Shown here: piece by piece, positions 43,633-52,561 of the stretch
Layout: every line of letters starts with the position of its first letter
How positions within the stretch are numbered: position 1 is the stretch's first letter
NCBI RefSeq assembly: GCF_003258315.1
Contig: NZ_CP030032.1
Coordinates: 1,340,001-1,404,000 of the forward strand
From: Bradymonas sediminis
Lineage (GTDB): Bacteria; Myxococcota_A; Bradymonadia; Bradymonadales; Bradymonadaceae
Reading direction: 5' to 3'
Length of the DNA stretch: 64,000 bases
Notes under the pieces: model-generated
The model's input: the letters and a program-made list of their open reading frames with translations, nothing else
The model's database searches: none
What the model was told of the DNA's origin: nothing
Program-made: the position numbers and the translations under genes

Positions 43633-45438
43633 ATGAAAGATATTCGTAATATCGCAATCGTGGCTCACGTTGACCACGGAAAGACGACAATGATCGACCA
43701 GATGCTTCGTCAGTCAGGCACGATCCAAGCGCATCGTGAAATGGCGGAGCGTGCGATGGACAGCAACCAGCTCGAGCAAGAGCGTGGGATTACCATCGTG
43801 TCGAAGTGTACCGCAGTTATCTATAAAGGCACCGAGATTAACATCGTCGACACCCCTGGCCATGCCGATTTCGGCGGCGAGGTTGAGCGCGTGCTCAAGA
43901 TGGTCGACTCGGTCCTGCTCGTCGTCGACGCGTTTGAGGGCCCGATGCCCCAGACCAAATTCGTGCTTCGTCGCTCGCTGGCGCTCGGCCATCAGCCGAT
44001 CGTCGTCATCAACAAGATCGACCGGCCGAACGCGCGCCCCGACGAAGTGCTCGACGAGGTCTTCGACCTCTTCGTGGACCTGGGCGCCAACGACGACCAG
44101 CTTGAGTTCCCGGTGGTCTACGCCTCCGGTCGTGACGGCTACGCCATGCTGGACCCCAATGAGGAGTCCGACGATATGACGCCGCTCTTCGACGCGATTC
44201 TTCGGGAGATTAAACCCCCGGGAGACGACCCCGAAGCGCCGCTGAAGATGCAGGTGGCGACCCTTAACTACGACGACTATATGGGGCGCGTCGCCATCGG
44301 TCGTGTTTTCGCCGGCCGCATGCGCGTGGGCGATAAAGTTGTCCTGGTTCGCCGCGATGGCACCAAGAGCAACGCAAAAATTACGAAACTCTTCTCCTTC
44401 GTCGGCCTGGAAAAGGTCGAGACCGAGATGATCGAAGCCGGCGACCTGTGCGCCGTCACCGGCATGGACGACATCCTCCCCGGCGAGACCATCTGCGACC
44501 CGGATCACCCGGTGTCGATGGATATGATCGAGATTGGCGAGCCGACGCTGTCGATGATCCTGATGGTCAACACCAGCCCGTTCGCCGGCCAAGAGGGTAA
44601 ATTCCTCACCAGCCGTCAGATCCGCGAGCGTCTGGACCGCGAGCTTGAGCATAACGTGGCGCTTCGCGTCGAAGACACCGACCGTCCGGAGGCCTTCAAG
44701 GTCTCGGGTCGTGGTGAGTTGCACCTGTCGGTTCTGCTTGAGCAGATGCGCCGCGAAGGCTTCGAGATGCAGGTCTCGCAGCCCGAGGTTATCGTGCGCG
44801 TCGACGAGAATGGCAAAAAGACCGAGCCGCTCGAAGAGGTCGTCATCGAGGCACCCTCCGAGTACGCCGGCACCGTCATTCGCAAGATGCAGGAGCGAAA
44901 GGGCGAGATGACGCATATGATGCAGAACTCCGACGGCACGCAGCGCGTCGAGTTCCTCATCCCGTCGCGCGCCTTGATCGGCTATCGCACCGAGTTCCTG
45001 ACCGACACCCGCGGCGCGGGCATCATGCACACGAACTTCCATTCCTACGGCGAGTATCGCGGGGATATCGAGCGTCGTCGCGGTGGTGCGATGGTCGCGC
45101 TTGAGCAGGGCGCAACGACCGCCTACTCGCTCTTCAGCTTGCAGGATCGTGGCACCATGTTCGTCGGCCCGGGCGAGACCGTCTACGGCGGCCAGGTCAT
45201 CGGCGAGAATAACCGTGAGAACGAGCTGGTCATCAACCCCACCAAGGGCAAGAAACTCAGCAATATGCGTTCCTCGGGGACCGATGAAGCGTTGACGCTG
45301 GCTCCGCCGGTTCGCTTCTCCCTGGAGAAGGCCATCGAGTTCATCAGTGAAGACGAGTATGTGGAGATCACGCCGGAGTCGATTCGACTTCGCAAGAGCG
45401 TGTTGCACCACGGAAAGCGCAAAGCTAGTTCGCGATAA
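43633..45438 (+). CDS. typA: Ribosome-associated translational GTPase TypA/BipA
   Basis: At 601 residues this is full-length BipA/TypA, a GTPase of the EF-G class that binds the ribosome and supports 50S assembly and growth under stress or cold. G1 is AHVDHGKTT (about 11-19). The switch I/G2 region is [10 protein letters not shown]3 is [17 protein letters not shown], and G4 is [13 protein letters not shown]. The characteristic C-terminal domain follows: [21 protein letters not shown] and [36 protein letters not shown]. Start and length are consistent with the family. It is followed by a terminator and stands as a single unit. All catalytic motifs are intact. Confidence 0.98.
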   Translation: MKDIRNIAIVAHVDHGKTTMIDQMLRQSGTIQAHREMAERAMDSNQLEQERGITIVSKCTAVIYKGTEINIVDTPGHADFGGEVERVLKMVDSVLLVVDAFEGPMPQTKFVLRRSLALGHQPIVVINKIDRPNARPDEVLDEVFDLFVDLGANDDQLEFPVVYASGRDGYAMLDPNEESDDMTPLFDAILREIKPPGDDPEAPLKMQVATLNYDDYMGRVAIGRVFAGRMRVGDKVVLVRRDGTKSNAKITKLFSFVGLEKVETEMIEAGDLCAVTGMDDILPGETICDPDHPVSMDMIEIGEPTLSMILMVNTSPFAGQEGKFLTSRQIRERLDRELEHNVALRVEDTDRPEAFKVSGRGELHLSVLLEQMRREGFEMQVSQPEVIVRVDENGKKTEPLEEVVIEAPSEYAGTVIRKMQERKGEMTHMMQNSDGTQRVEFLIPSRALIGYRTEFLTDTRGAGIMHTNFHSYGEYRGDIERRRGGAMVALEQGATTAYSLFSLQDRGTMFVGPGETVYGGQVIGENNRENELVINPTKGKKLSNMRSSGTDEALTLAPPVRFSLEKAIEFISEDEYVEITPESIRLRKSVLHHGKRKASSR

Positions 45439-45464
45439 GCGAGCGGTAGCCTGAGCTGAATAGA

Positions 45465-45499
45465 CCGGCGAGCGCCTCAGGTGCTCGTCGGTTTTTTTT
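45465..45499 (+). terminator. Intrinsic terminator
   Basis: CCGGCGAGCGCC pairs with GTGCTCGTCGG (one mismatch) around TCAG and is followed by eight T. It ends typA. Confidence 0.85.
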
Positions 45500-45670
45500 G
45501 TAATGAACTCAGTTGCTTAGGGGGAGGGTGTGGGCCGGCGTCGCGCGAAATCGGGCCTGCCGGGGCCAAAGCCTATGGTAATTGGGGGGCGAAAGCCTAT
45601 ACTTGGGCTATTAGGCGAGGCGCGAAGAAGTGCTCGCCTATTGGACACTCTAACTCAGGTATATCCACGT

Positions 45671-46309
45671 ATGAAGACCATCAAATCCGAGCCGAACTCC
45701 AGTCTGAAATCACAGGTCGACGAAGTCGTCGACGTCCTCAATGATGGCGGCGTTGTCTGCATGCCATGTGGTGGCTCTTATCGTTTACTGGCCGACCTCT
45801 ATAATGAGCAGGCCGTGATGAATATGATGCAGGCGAAGCGGCGGATCGCCACGGCGCCTTCGCTGGTTTTTGTCGCCGAAGAGAAGATGCTCGAGCAGGC
45901 GGCGGCGGACGTGGACGCGAGCGCGCGTCCCTTGATGGATAAATTGTGGCCGGGGCCGCTGACGATTCGGTTTAACGCGTCGCGCGAGATTCCCAAGAAG
46001 GTACGAAAGATTCTGACGAAGGCGACCGGAAAGGTCGGCATCCGCGTGCCCGACGAGCAATTGCTGCGCCAGGTGGTCAAGGCGCTGGGACGCCCGGTGT
46101 TGGTGTCGAGCGCGAATAAGGAGAAGAAGCACGGCTCGGCGTCGCCGGCCCAGATCCGCAATACGTTTTTTGGGCGAATCTCGCTGTTTATTGACGCCGG
46201 CGACCTGCCCGAGGCGCCGAGTTCAACGGTGATCGAGGTCAAGAACGGAAAGATTAAAGTGCTGCGCGAGGGCAATATGTCGCTGGAACAGATTAAAGCG
46301 GCGCTATAG
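45671..46309 (+). CDS. YciO/YrdC-family threonylcarbamoyl-AMP synthase-like protein
   Basis: The ATG at 45671 marks the beginning of homology; the upstream open frame is not protein-like. The 212 residues form a single YrdC/Sua5-type domain without the Sua5 C-terminal extension, so it is closest to the short YciO/YrdC branch. Conserved parts are GGVVCMPCGGSYRLLADLYN (the usual 'PTDT' is replaced by PCGG), MMQAKRRIATAPSLVFV, LWPGPLTIRFN, VGIRVPDEQL and GRPVLVSSANKE. The full Sua5-type enzyme of the window is at 49348-50364. The altered substrate loop (PCGG for PTDT) suggests this paralog may not make threonylcarbamoyl-AMP, as also proposed for YciO. Function is uncertain. Confidence 0.88.
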   Translation: MKTIKSEPNSSLKSQVDEVVDVLNDGGVVCMPCGGSYRLLADLYNEQAVMNMMQAKRRIATAPSLVFVAEEKMLEQAAADVDASARPLMDKLWPGPLTIRFNASREIPKKVRKILTKATGKVGIRVPDEQLLRQVVKALGRPVLVSSANKEKKHGSASPAQIRNTFFGRISLFIDAGDLPEAPSSTVIEVKNGKIKVLREGNMSLEQIKAAL

Positions 46310-46404
46310 GGTTAGAGACCTCGCAGAGTCGGGCGTCGCGCCGGTCGCGGCGCCCCGTGGCGCGCATGGATGGCACTTAACTATTGAAGTTCGACCTGGC
46401 GAAG

Positions 46405-46980
46405 ATGGATACGACACAATTTTTCGAACAAGCCAATGACGTTGTGGGCTCACTCTTTAGTGGCGGCTCGCGCTATCAGATCGAGAAAGTCGTCACGGTC
46501 GTTGTCTACGTGGTCATCTCGGCGGCGAGCCTGGTCTGGGCGTTCAGCGGCGAGGGGGCGGCGAACCAATTGGACGCCAGCTTCGTGGTCGGTCAGCTCA
46601 GCGAGATCGACGACCAGAATCTTCATCTCATCAATAATGGCAAAGACTGGAGCACCGTGCGGGTGGTGCTGAATAAAAAATATCTCTGGACCGCGCCCGC
46701 GGTGAAGGCGAATAGTCAGGTCACGTTAAACCCCGAGGATTTCAATTATTATTATCATATCCCGCGCTCCTGGGGCCGCCAGGGGTGGGAGAAGTTAGCG
46801 ACGACCGAGAAATTGCCGGCGGGTGCGCCCGGTACGCTGAAGATTAAAGAAGTGGGTATCTGGGCGCGAGAAGGCCGCTCGGATATGAAGATTGGGTTGG
46901 ACGGCAAGCCGGTGCCCGCGGGCGGCGCGAAGGCAGAGCGTCCGGCGAGCGCGGAGCGGGAGGCGGCTGAGTCGCCCTGA
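46405..46980 (+). CDS. Single-pass membrane protein, unknown function
   Basis: The start may be the ATG at 46405 (191 aa) or a TTG at 46384; neither has a good ribosome site. The protein has a short cytoplasmic N-terminus, one membrane helix (about 28-48 from the ATG; VVTVVVYVVISAASLVWAFSG), then an extracytoplasmic beta-rich part of about 110 residues (FVVGQLSEIDDQNLHLIN, VRVVLNKKYLWTAP, YYYHIPRSWGRQGW, GTLKIKEVGIWAREG). It ends in an Ala/Glu/Pro-rich tail. I recognise no family. Confidence 0.72.
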   Translation: MDTTQFFEQANDVVGSLFSGGSRYQIEKVVTVVVYVVISAASLVWAFSGEGAANQLDASFVVGQLSEIDDQNLHLINNGKDWSTVRVVLNKKYLWTAPAVKANSQVTLNPEDFNYYYHIPRSWGRQGWEKLATTEKLPAGAPGTLKIKEVGIWAREGRSDMKIGLDGKPVPAGGAKAERPASAEREAAESP

Positions 46981-47053
46981 ACCCGACGTTTGTTTTCTAC
47001 TAAAGTGCGTGTTCCGATTTCGGGCACGCATTTCCAGTTTTAAGGAGGAAAAT

Positions 47054-47503
47054 ATGACCATCTGGGTGGACGCAGATTCGGCGCCAAACGCGGTCACGGC
47101 CATCTTGGTGCGCGCCTCATTGGCCCGCGAGGTCGACGTGGTGCTGGTGGCCAATCGTTGGATCCAAAAGCCGAAGTCCCTGCGCGTCTCCGTGGTCACG
47201 GTGGGCGCGGGCGACGATGTCGCCGACGATTATATCGTGGAGCAATGTGGCCCGGGAGATATGGTCATCACCTTCGACATACCGCTGGCGGCGCGGGCGG
47301 TGGAGCAGGGCGCGCGGGTGGTGACGCCGCATGGGGTGGAGCTCGACGCGTCGAATGTGCGTGAGCGGCTGAGCAAGCGCGACTTCGCCGAGCAATTGCG
47401 CAGCATGGGCATCGAGACCGGCGGCCCCGACGCCTTTAATAACGCCCATAAGGAAGCCTTCGCCAATGCCCTGGACCGCTGGCTCACCGCCCAGGGCAAA
47501 TAG
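47054..47503 (+). CDS. DUF188 (YaiI/YqxD) family protein
   Basis: The ATG at 47054 has an excellent site (AAGGAGG) seven bases away. The 149 residues match the YaiI/YqxD family throughout: MTIWVDADSAPNAVTAIL at the start (Asp-rich PIN-like pocket), VVTVGAGDDVADDYIVEQCGPGDMVITFDIPLAARAVEQGA, VVTPHGVELDASNVRERLSKRDF and the closing FANALDRWLTAQGK. The family is predicted to have a PIN-like nuclease fold, but no activity has been firmly shown. The end overlaps the convergent quinone reductase gene by 20 bp. Confidence 0.96.
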   Translation: MTIWVDADSAPNAVTAILVRASLAREVDVVLVANRWIQKPKSLRVSVVTVGAGDDVADDYIVEQCGPGDMVITFDIPLAARAVEQGARVVTPHGVELDASNVRERLSKRDFAEQLRSMGIETGGPDAFNNAHKEAFANALDRWLTAQGK

Positions 47504-48476
47504 ACGCAGATAACTCGAAACGGTCGCGGTCGTGGGGGGCGTCATAGTCGATGACGAATCCGCGCGCGATGATTCCGGTGGGGTTCACGGTCGGGTGGCT
47601 GCAATAATAGTGATGCTTGATATGGCGCAGGTTGACCGTCTCGGCGACATGCGGCGTCTGGTAGATATCGAGCAAATAATTCCACAGGTTGGGGTATTCC
47701 GAGAGCCGGCGGATATTGCATTTGAAATGGGTCGAGTAGACCGGTTCAAAGCGCACCAGGGTCGTGAATAGGCAGATGTCGGCCTCGGTGAGGCGCGCGC
47801 CGCACAGGTAGCGCTGTTTGGAGAGGTGCTCATCCCAATAGTCGAGCGCCTCGAAGACCTCGGTCACGGCCTCGTCGTAGGCTTCCTGCGAGGAGGCGAA
47901 GCCTGCGCGGTACACACCGTTATTGATGGGGGTGTAGATGGCATCGGTGATGCGGTCGATCTCGGCGCTCAGGTCGCTCGGGTAGAGGTCGAATTCGCGG
48001 GTGGCCAGCGCGCTGAATTGAGTGCTCATCATGCGCAGAATATCGCGCGACTCGTTATTGACGATCGTGTTGGTCTTCTTGTCCCAGAGCACGGGCACGG
48101 TGACGCGACCGGTATAATTGGGGTCGGACTTGGCATAGACCTCACGCAGATAGCGCGTGCCGTTGGCGAAGTCTTCGGTGGCGTCGGGGTCGTCGCCGGG
48201 CAGAAACTCCCAGCCATCATCGGCCATCAGCCAATGCACCACCGAGACCGAGATGACGTCCTCCAGGCCGAGCAGCGCACGCGCGATCAGGGTGCGGTGC
48301 GCCCAGGGGCAGGCCAGCGAGACATAGAGGTGATAGCGCCCGGCTTCCACGGGGAAGTCGGTGGAACCATCGGCGCGAATTTGGCCGTCAAAGACGGTGT
48401 CTTCGCGAATGAAATGGCCCTTGGTGTCGGCTGAATACCACTCGGTGCTCCACTTGCCATCGATCATTTTACCCAT
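47484..48476 (-). CDS. Glutathionyl-hydroquinone reductase (Xi-class GST)
   Basis: The ATG at 48476 is preceded by GAGAGGG; homology begins with W-x-x-E-W-Y, and the open frame further upstream is not protein-like. The 330 residues are a Xi-class GST (YqjG/ECM4/PcpF type), which reduces glutathionyl-hydroquinones with glutathione. The catalytic motif SLACPWAHR (Cys56) is present, as are VPVLWDKKTNTIVNNESRDILRMM, LYPSDL and NNGVYRAGFASSQEAYDEAV, and C-terminal helices with LTEADICLFTTLVRFEPVYSTHFKCN. It is cytoplasmic. A TetR-type regulator gene lies 115 bp upstream in the same direction and could control it. Confidence 0.97.
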   Translation of the reverse strand: MGKMIDGKWSTEWYSADTKGHFIREDTVFDGQIRADGSTDFPVEAGRYHLYVSLACPWAHRTLIARALLGLEDVISVSVVHWLMADDGWEFLPGDDPDATEDFANGTRYLREVYAKSDPNYTGRVTVPVLWDKKTNTIVNNESRDILRMMSTQFSALATREFDLYPSDLSAEIDRITDAIYTPINNGVYRAGFASSQEAYDEAVTEVFEALDYWDEHLSKQRYLCGARLTEADICLFTTLVRFEPVYSTHFKCNIRRLSEYPNLWNYLLDIYQTPHVAETVNLRHIKHHYYCSHPTVNPTGIIARGFVIDYDAPHDRDRFELSASICPGR

Positions 48477-48591
48477 AAATTTTCCCTCTCTTTTATTATG
48501 TTCTGAATCAATATCCTCCGGCGAAGCATGCGCGTTCCGACGCGGATGCAGGGTAGAGCCGGTGCTCCAACCCGCCATTAAGGCCGATTTA

Positions 48592-49275
48592 TCAGCGCTC
48601 GTGCCGGTCAAACTCGCCGAGCAAAAACGTCTCGACAAGGTCGATATAGAACGCTTCCGAGCGCGCGCGCCCATCACGGCTGCCAAGGCCCGGCTCGCCC
48701 AACCAACTCGGTTTGGTGCGGCCAGTCATATGCCAGGTGGTGAAGGAGGCGATGATAAATGAGACGAACGCTCGGGTGTCGATTTCGCGGATGATACCAC
48801 GCTCCGAAAGATCATCGAAGATGCTGGCGATGGTCGTGATGGCCACCGATTGCAGGGAGTCTTCCAGCGGAATGATCTCGCTGGAATCTTCGAGGATGCG
48901 ATAGAGCGCCAGGCGGATAAAGCTGAGGTTGGAGGCGACGAATTCGTGCATTTCAACGATGAAGTCATCCAATACATCTCGCAGCTCAGCCCGCGAGTCG
49001 ACGCGGCGCAGTCGCATCAGTAAAGGATTGAGGACCGCCAAAAATTCCAGGTGTCCCAGGCGATAGACCTCGGCGAAGAGCCCGGCCTTGTCGCCGAAGT
49101 GATAGAGGAGGGTGGCCGCGTCGATCTCGGCGGCCTGGGCGATCTGGCGCACCGAGGTCGCTTCGTAGCCGGTGTCGGCGAAGAAGCGCGTGGCTTCGGT
49201 CAGGATGCGGGTGCGGGTGGCGCGGCCATTGGCGCGGGTGTTTCGTCTGGACTTTTTTTTAGGGGGTTGGGTCAT
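48592..49275 (-). CDS. TetR/AcrR-family transcriptional regulator
   Basis: The 227 residues have a basic N-terminal tail (PPKKKSRRNTRANGR) and a TetR DNA-binding domain: TRTRILTEATRFFADTGYEATSVRQIAQAAEIDAATLLYHFGDKAGLF at about 20-68, with the recognition helix near AATLLYHFG. The C-terminal helical ligand/dimer domain (about 75-225) is not assignable to a known inducer. TetR proteins usually repress an adjacent gene; the quinone reductase 115 bp downstream is the obvious candidate, with self-regulation likely. The start has no strong ribosome site. No palindromic operator was identified in the 115-bp gap. Confidence 0.94.
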   Translation of the reverse strand: MTQPPKKKSRRNTRANGRATRTRILTEATRFFADTGYEATSVRQIAQAAEIDAATLLYHFGDKAGLFAEVYRLGHLEFLAVLNPLLMRLRRVDSRAELRDVLDDFIVEMHEFVASNLSFIRLALYRILEDSSEIIPLEDSLQSVAITTIASIFDDLSERGIIREIDTRAFVSFIIASFTTWHMTGRTKPSWLGEPGLGSRDGRARSEAFYIDLVETFLLGEFDRHER

Positions 49276-49347
49276 TTCGGAACTTCTCAGAAATTAAAAT
49301 AATACGAGGATTTGCGCCGCCAACGACTAATGAAGCCGCGTCATGGG

Positions 49348-50364
49348 TCAGTCTTGGGCGCGCTCCAGGCGGTCGTGGATCGCGCGCCAGCGGTCGTCAT
49401 CCGGCGGACGTTGCACGATAATGGTTCCGAATTGCTCCGCGTCAAGCTCGTGCAGGGCGGCGTAGAGGTTTCGCGCGTAGAGCAGTGGGTCGCGCCCGAG
49501 CACCCGGACCGCGCCGGCAAGCGAGGTTGTCAGGGCGTCGGCAGGGTCCACCAGGATGCAGGCGCAGTCGGGCGGGTTGGGCATCTGTTGGAGCAGGGAG
49601 GACGGCTGCCCGACGATCTTGAGCGCGGCGCGCGGCGAATAATGTTTGCGCGCTAGTCCGGGGGATGGGCGGTTTTCTGGGCCCACCAAGAAGGTCGGCG
49701 CGGCGTAGCAGACGTCGGGGGCAACCTCGGCAATCTGGGCCAGAGTAATCATCCCGGGGCGTAGAATTTGCGGTGGGCTGTCGATCAGCGAGAGCACCGT
49801 GGATTCAAGCCCCACCGATGTCGGGCCGGCGTCGATCACAAAGTCAATCGCGTCGCCCAGGCCGTCTAAGACATGGGCCGCGGTGGTGGGCGAAACCTCG
49901 GTATAGCGGTTGGCGCTGGGAGCAGCGATGGGGACGCCGGCCTGGCGAATTAAGGCGCGGGCGACCGGGTGCGCGGGCATGCGAACCGCGACGGTGTCGA
50001 GCCCGGCGCTGACCAAATCCGCGACCGATTCGTGGCGCTTTAAGATGAGCGTCAACGCGCCGGGCCAGAAGGTTTTGGCGAGTTCTTGGGCCAGGGGTGG
50101 GAAGTCGGCGACGACCCGGTGGATGTCTTCGAGATCGGCGATATGCACGATCAGCGGGTTATTGGACGGGCGTCCCTTGGCCACAAAGATCTTGGCGACC
50201 GCGGCGTCTTCGAGGGCGTTGGCGCCCAGGCCATAAACGGTGTCGGTGGGGAAGGCCGCCAGATGCCCGGCGGCGAGCGCGCGCGCCGGAGCGGCGAGGG
50301 CGGTGGGATCGGGCAGGGCGGCGTCGACTTCGACAAGCGTCGCGCGATAGGCGTCTTTGTTCAC
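49348..50364 (-). CDS. L-threonylcarbamoyladenylate synthase (Sua5-type)
   Basis: The 338-residue enzyme makes threonylcarbamoyl-AMP from threonine, bicarbonate and ATP, the first step of the universal t6A tRNA modification. It has the long Sua5 form. The catalytic YrdC domain spans about 20-210: FPTDTVYGLGANALED, KIFVAKGRPSNNPLIVHI, FWPGALTLIL, VAVRMPAHPVARAL, SANRYTEVSPTTAAHVLDGL, STVLSL and ILRPGMIT. A C-terminal Sua5 domain (about 230-338) contains SPGLARKHYSPRA. It begins with a GTG that overlaps the stop of the HAD gene (GTGA), so the two genes are translationally coupled. It is probably the essential t6A enzyme, as opposed to the short paralog at 45671-46309. Confidence 0.97.
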   Translation of the reverse strand: MNKDAYRATLVEVDAALPDPTALAAPARALAAGHLAAFPTDTVYGLGANALEDAAVAKIFVAKGRPSNNPLIVHIADLEDIHRVVADFPPLAQELAKTFWPGALTLILKRHESVADLVSAGLDTVAVRMPAHPVARALIRQAGVPIAAPSANRYTEVSPTTAAHVLDGLGDAIDFVIDAGPTSVGLESTVLSLIDSPPQILRPGMITLAQIAEVAPDVCYAAPTFLVGPENRPSPGLARKHYSPRAALKIVGQPSSLLQQMPNPPDCACILVDPADALTTSLAGAVRVLGRDPLLYARNLYAALHELDAEQFGTIIVQRPPDDDRWRAIHDRLERAQD

Positions 50365-51392
50365 GGGCGTTCTCCCGAGGGTTCGCTTTGCTGAAAGGGT
50401 AAAATATCGGAGTGAGTGAGCAGCTCCTGGGGTTGCATCGCCCAGCCGCGCGCCTTCGCTTCGCGTTGAAGCTCGGGTTCTCCGCGGTCGATGAGGACGG
50501 CGAGCTCAGAGGCGTCGGCGAGCATCTCAAAATCGGTGGTGGTGTCGCCGAAGGCCAGGGCGGGGCGGCGCCCGATCTCCTGGCGGATGATGTCGACCTT
50601 GCCCTGGCGGTATAGGACCGGCAGGCAGGTCGTGGAGCTGAGCCGATCCTCGGCGCTCTGGCAGAGTTGCAGGGGCTCATCGACGCCGGATTGGCGATAG
50701 ATTTGATTGCCCAGCACGCGCTCCGGCGGCACGCCGAAGCTATATTCGGCGAAGACCTCCACGGTCCATCGGTTGGTCGCCGACACGATCCAGACGTCGA
50801 ATCCGGCGCGCTCCAGCGCGGGGATAAGCTTTCGCATCTCCTGGTGGACCCGAATGCCGCGGCTGATGGACACCTGATCGCCGCGCGGGCTCTGGCGGAT
50901 TTCGACGCCGATCGGCGTGCGGAGCTCGCGCTTCATCGCCGCCAGGCTCAAGCGATAGATCTCGGCCGGGGTCATGCCGACGTGCAGGCGCACGGCCCAC
51001 TCATAGCAGGGCGAGGGGCCTTCGCGGCGGTATTTGCGGGTATAAACGGCGCCCATCTCGGCGAGGTATTCGCGGTAGAGCGGCGAGGTCGCGCGCTCGG
51101 CGGGGGCGAGTTTGCGAACCGCGTCGACCAGGGTGCGAATGCGATCGCGGCCGTCTCGCGGGTCGATCAGCGCCCAGAACTCGTCGAGATCGAAGTGGTA
51201 GGCGACCTCGTCGACTAAATAATGCGAAAATAATTCGCCGATATCGCCGAAGATGCAGGTCTGGTCGAAGTCGAAGACCGCGACGGGCCGCTCGGTGGCG
51301 TCGCGTAAACTACGCTCGACGGCGTCACGTATTTTCGTATATACGGTCGGCGTCCAGCCATCTTGATCGATTTCAAAAAGTTTGGATTGCAT
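50361..51392 (-). CDS. HAD-superfamily phosphatase (class IB-like)
   Basis: The 343-residue protein has the HAD motifs in order: motif I VFDFDQTCIFGD (nucleophile Asp41 and Asp43), a helical cap, motif II IVSATNRWTVEVFA, and motif IV ALAFGDTTTDFEML. The large helical cap and the 'DFDQT…GD' form place it with phosphoserine phosphatase-like class IB members, including phosphorylcholine-type phosphatases. The substrate cannot be fixed. It has no signal peptide, so it is cytoplasmic. It is coupled by overlap to the downstream Sua5 gene; the functional link is unclear. The 5' end lies at 51392, with a divergent rpmE2 gene 212 bp away. Confidence 0.9.
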   Translation of the reverse strand: MQSKLFEIDQDGWTPTVYTKIRDAVERSLRDATERPVAVFDFDQTCIFGDIGELFSHYLVDEVAYHFDLDEFWALIDPRDGRDRIRTLVDAVRKLAPAERATSPLYREYLAEMGAVYTRKYRREGPSPCYEWAVRLHVGMTPAEIYRLSLAAMKRELRTPIGVEIRQSPRGDQVSISRGIRVHQEMRKLIPALERAGFDVWIVSATNRWTVEVFAEYSFGVPPERVLGNQIYRQSGVDEPLQLCQSAEDRLSSTTCLPVLYRQGKVDIIRQEIGRRPALAFGDTTTDFEMLADASELAVLIDRGEPELQREAKARGWAMQPQELLTHSDILPFQQSEPSGERP

Positions 51393-51604
51393 AGTGACGG
51401 GCTGTTAATTAACGGTGCGGTGACGAAGAAGCGCGGGTCGAACGATATTCGACCACCGTGTCCTACATGGCCACCGCGCCCATGGGCAACCGGGAAATCT
51501 CGGGGCCTTGAAATTGGCGCATAAATTCGCTATCAGTCCTCGCCTTGAACGGTTAGGTTCAAATTAAGCTATCCATTATTGACCCACATATAAAAGGATT
51601 AAAC

Positions 51605-51877
51605 ATGAAGCCTGAAACACATCCCGAGTATCGCCCCGTCATTTTCAAAGACGGCGAGCACGAAATCATGACGCGTTCGACCATGACCGGCAAAGAGACC
51701 CGCGAAGTCGACGGCGTCGAGTACCAGGTCATCCCGGTGGACATCAGCGCGTTCTCGCACCCCTTCTACACCGGTAAGCAGAAATTGGTCGACACCGAAG
51801 GTCGTGTTGATCGCTTCATGAAGCGCTACAACCTCAAAGCCGCTGACGCGGACAAAGGTGAAGAAAAAGAGGGTTAA
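51605..51877 (+). CDS. rpmE2: 50S ribosomal protein L31 type B
   Basis: The 90-residue protein is bL31 of the B type (C-minus): KPETHPEYRPVIFKD at the start, the family block SAFSHPFYTGKQKLVDTEGRVDRFMKRY, and no zinc-binding CxxC pair. It lacks cysteine altogether. In many bacteria the C-minus form replaces zinc-containing L31 when zinc is scarce and is repressed by Zur; I see no clear Zur box. A TTGAAA/TATCAG pair 17 bp apart (51509-51537) is a plausible promoter, and an inverted repeat TTGAAC-6-GTTCAA lies at 51545-51562. The ribosome site is AAGGA, 12 bp upstream of the ATG. Confidence 0.96.
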   Translation: MKPETHPEYRPVIFKDGEHEIMTRSTMTGKETREVDGVEYQVIPVDISAFSHPFYTGKQKLVDTEGRVDRFMKRYNLKAADADKGEEKEG

Positions 51878-52561
51878 TTCTCTCGGCCTGCCGCCGACGG
51901 ACGGTATCTGAGAGGATATCGACCGAAGGCGGCCGCGGTGCGGATGCTGGTAGAGAGCATTCGCATCGCCCCGGGCTTTTGCTGAAAAGATTTTAAATAG
52001 GAATGGAATCCCGGCGCTTTCGGTTATCACGTAGGAAGCGCAGCGTACCTGCTAGAGGTGGGCGCGCCAGGGCTGAGCTCGCTGACCCGCGGTCTTATTC
52101 GACTGATTTGCTTCCCAAGATGAAGCCATCGGTCTGAGAAAGAGCCGCGAGATCGTCAGTAATCTTAAATTCCATTCACGAAGACCGTAGCAAAAATTTA
52201 TGCAGGACGCGCCAAGACGGCGTGAAGAACATTTTCATTCATTATTCGAGGACTTTCAGCTCCTCTGTGCCGAATCGACGACGTCGCCCGAGAGGACTCG
52301 GTCGGCGGCGGGTTTCGGCAGTGAATCGACGAGTAAGCGCGAAGCGCGACTGCGTCGAGGGTACGCCAGCTTGCTGGTCAGACACGACCGTTTTTTTTGC
52401 CTATGAATCAGACATTCCAAATGGGTTCCCCGAGACGCATATCTCCGGGGGGGGACGGTTTAGACGACGCGATCGAAAAGGTCGCGGGCGTGCCGTTTCA
52501 TCTGAATTTCTGGGCGTGGTTGCGGAGCTGATGGGTCCTCATTCCTTAGAGGAGCCTGAGC
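51878..52561. other. Long intergenic region after rpmE2
   Basis: These 684 bp contain no convincing gene. A hairpin ending rpmE2 lies near 51936-51970. From 52190 to 52400 there are Arg-rich chance frames and, at 52389-52396, a run of eight T preceded by short inverted repeats (CCAGC-TT-GCTGG near 52368-52380). This might be the end of a small RNA. The last about 150 bp form the leader of the HARE-HTH gene, with TTAGAGGAG just before its start. Confidence 0.45.
51934..51980 (+). terminator. Probable terminator of rpmE2
   Basis: CGGTGCGGATGCT pairs with AGCATTCGCATCG (one or two mismatches) around a 7-nt loop, followed by CCCCGGGCTTTT. It starts about 58 bp after the rpmE2 stop. Confidence 0.5.

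Noticed and set aside
43714-45411. Long minus-strand open frame opposite typA
   Set aside because: Antisense of a universally conserved gene; no ribosome site and no recognisable domain.
51505-51604. Zur box upstream of rpmE2
   Set aside because: C-minus L31 genes are often Zur-regulated, but the only inverted repeat here (TTGAAC-6-GTTCAA) does not resemble the Zur consensus.
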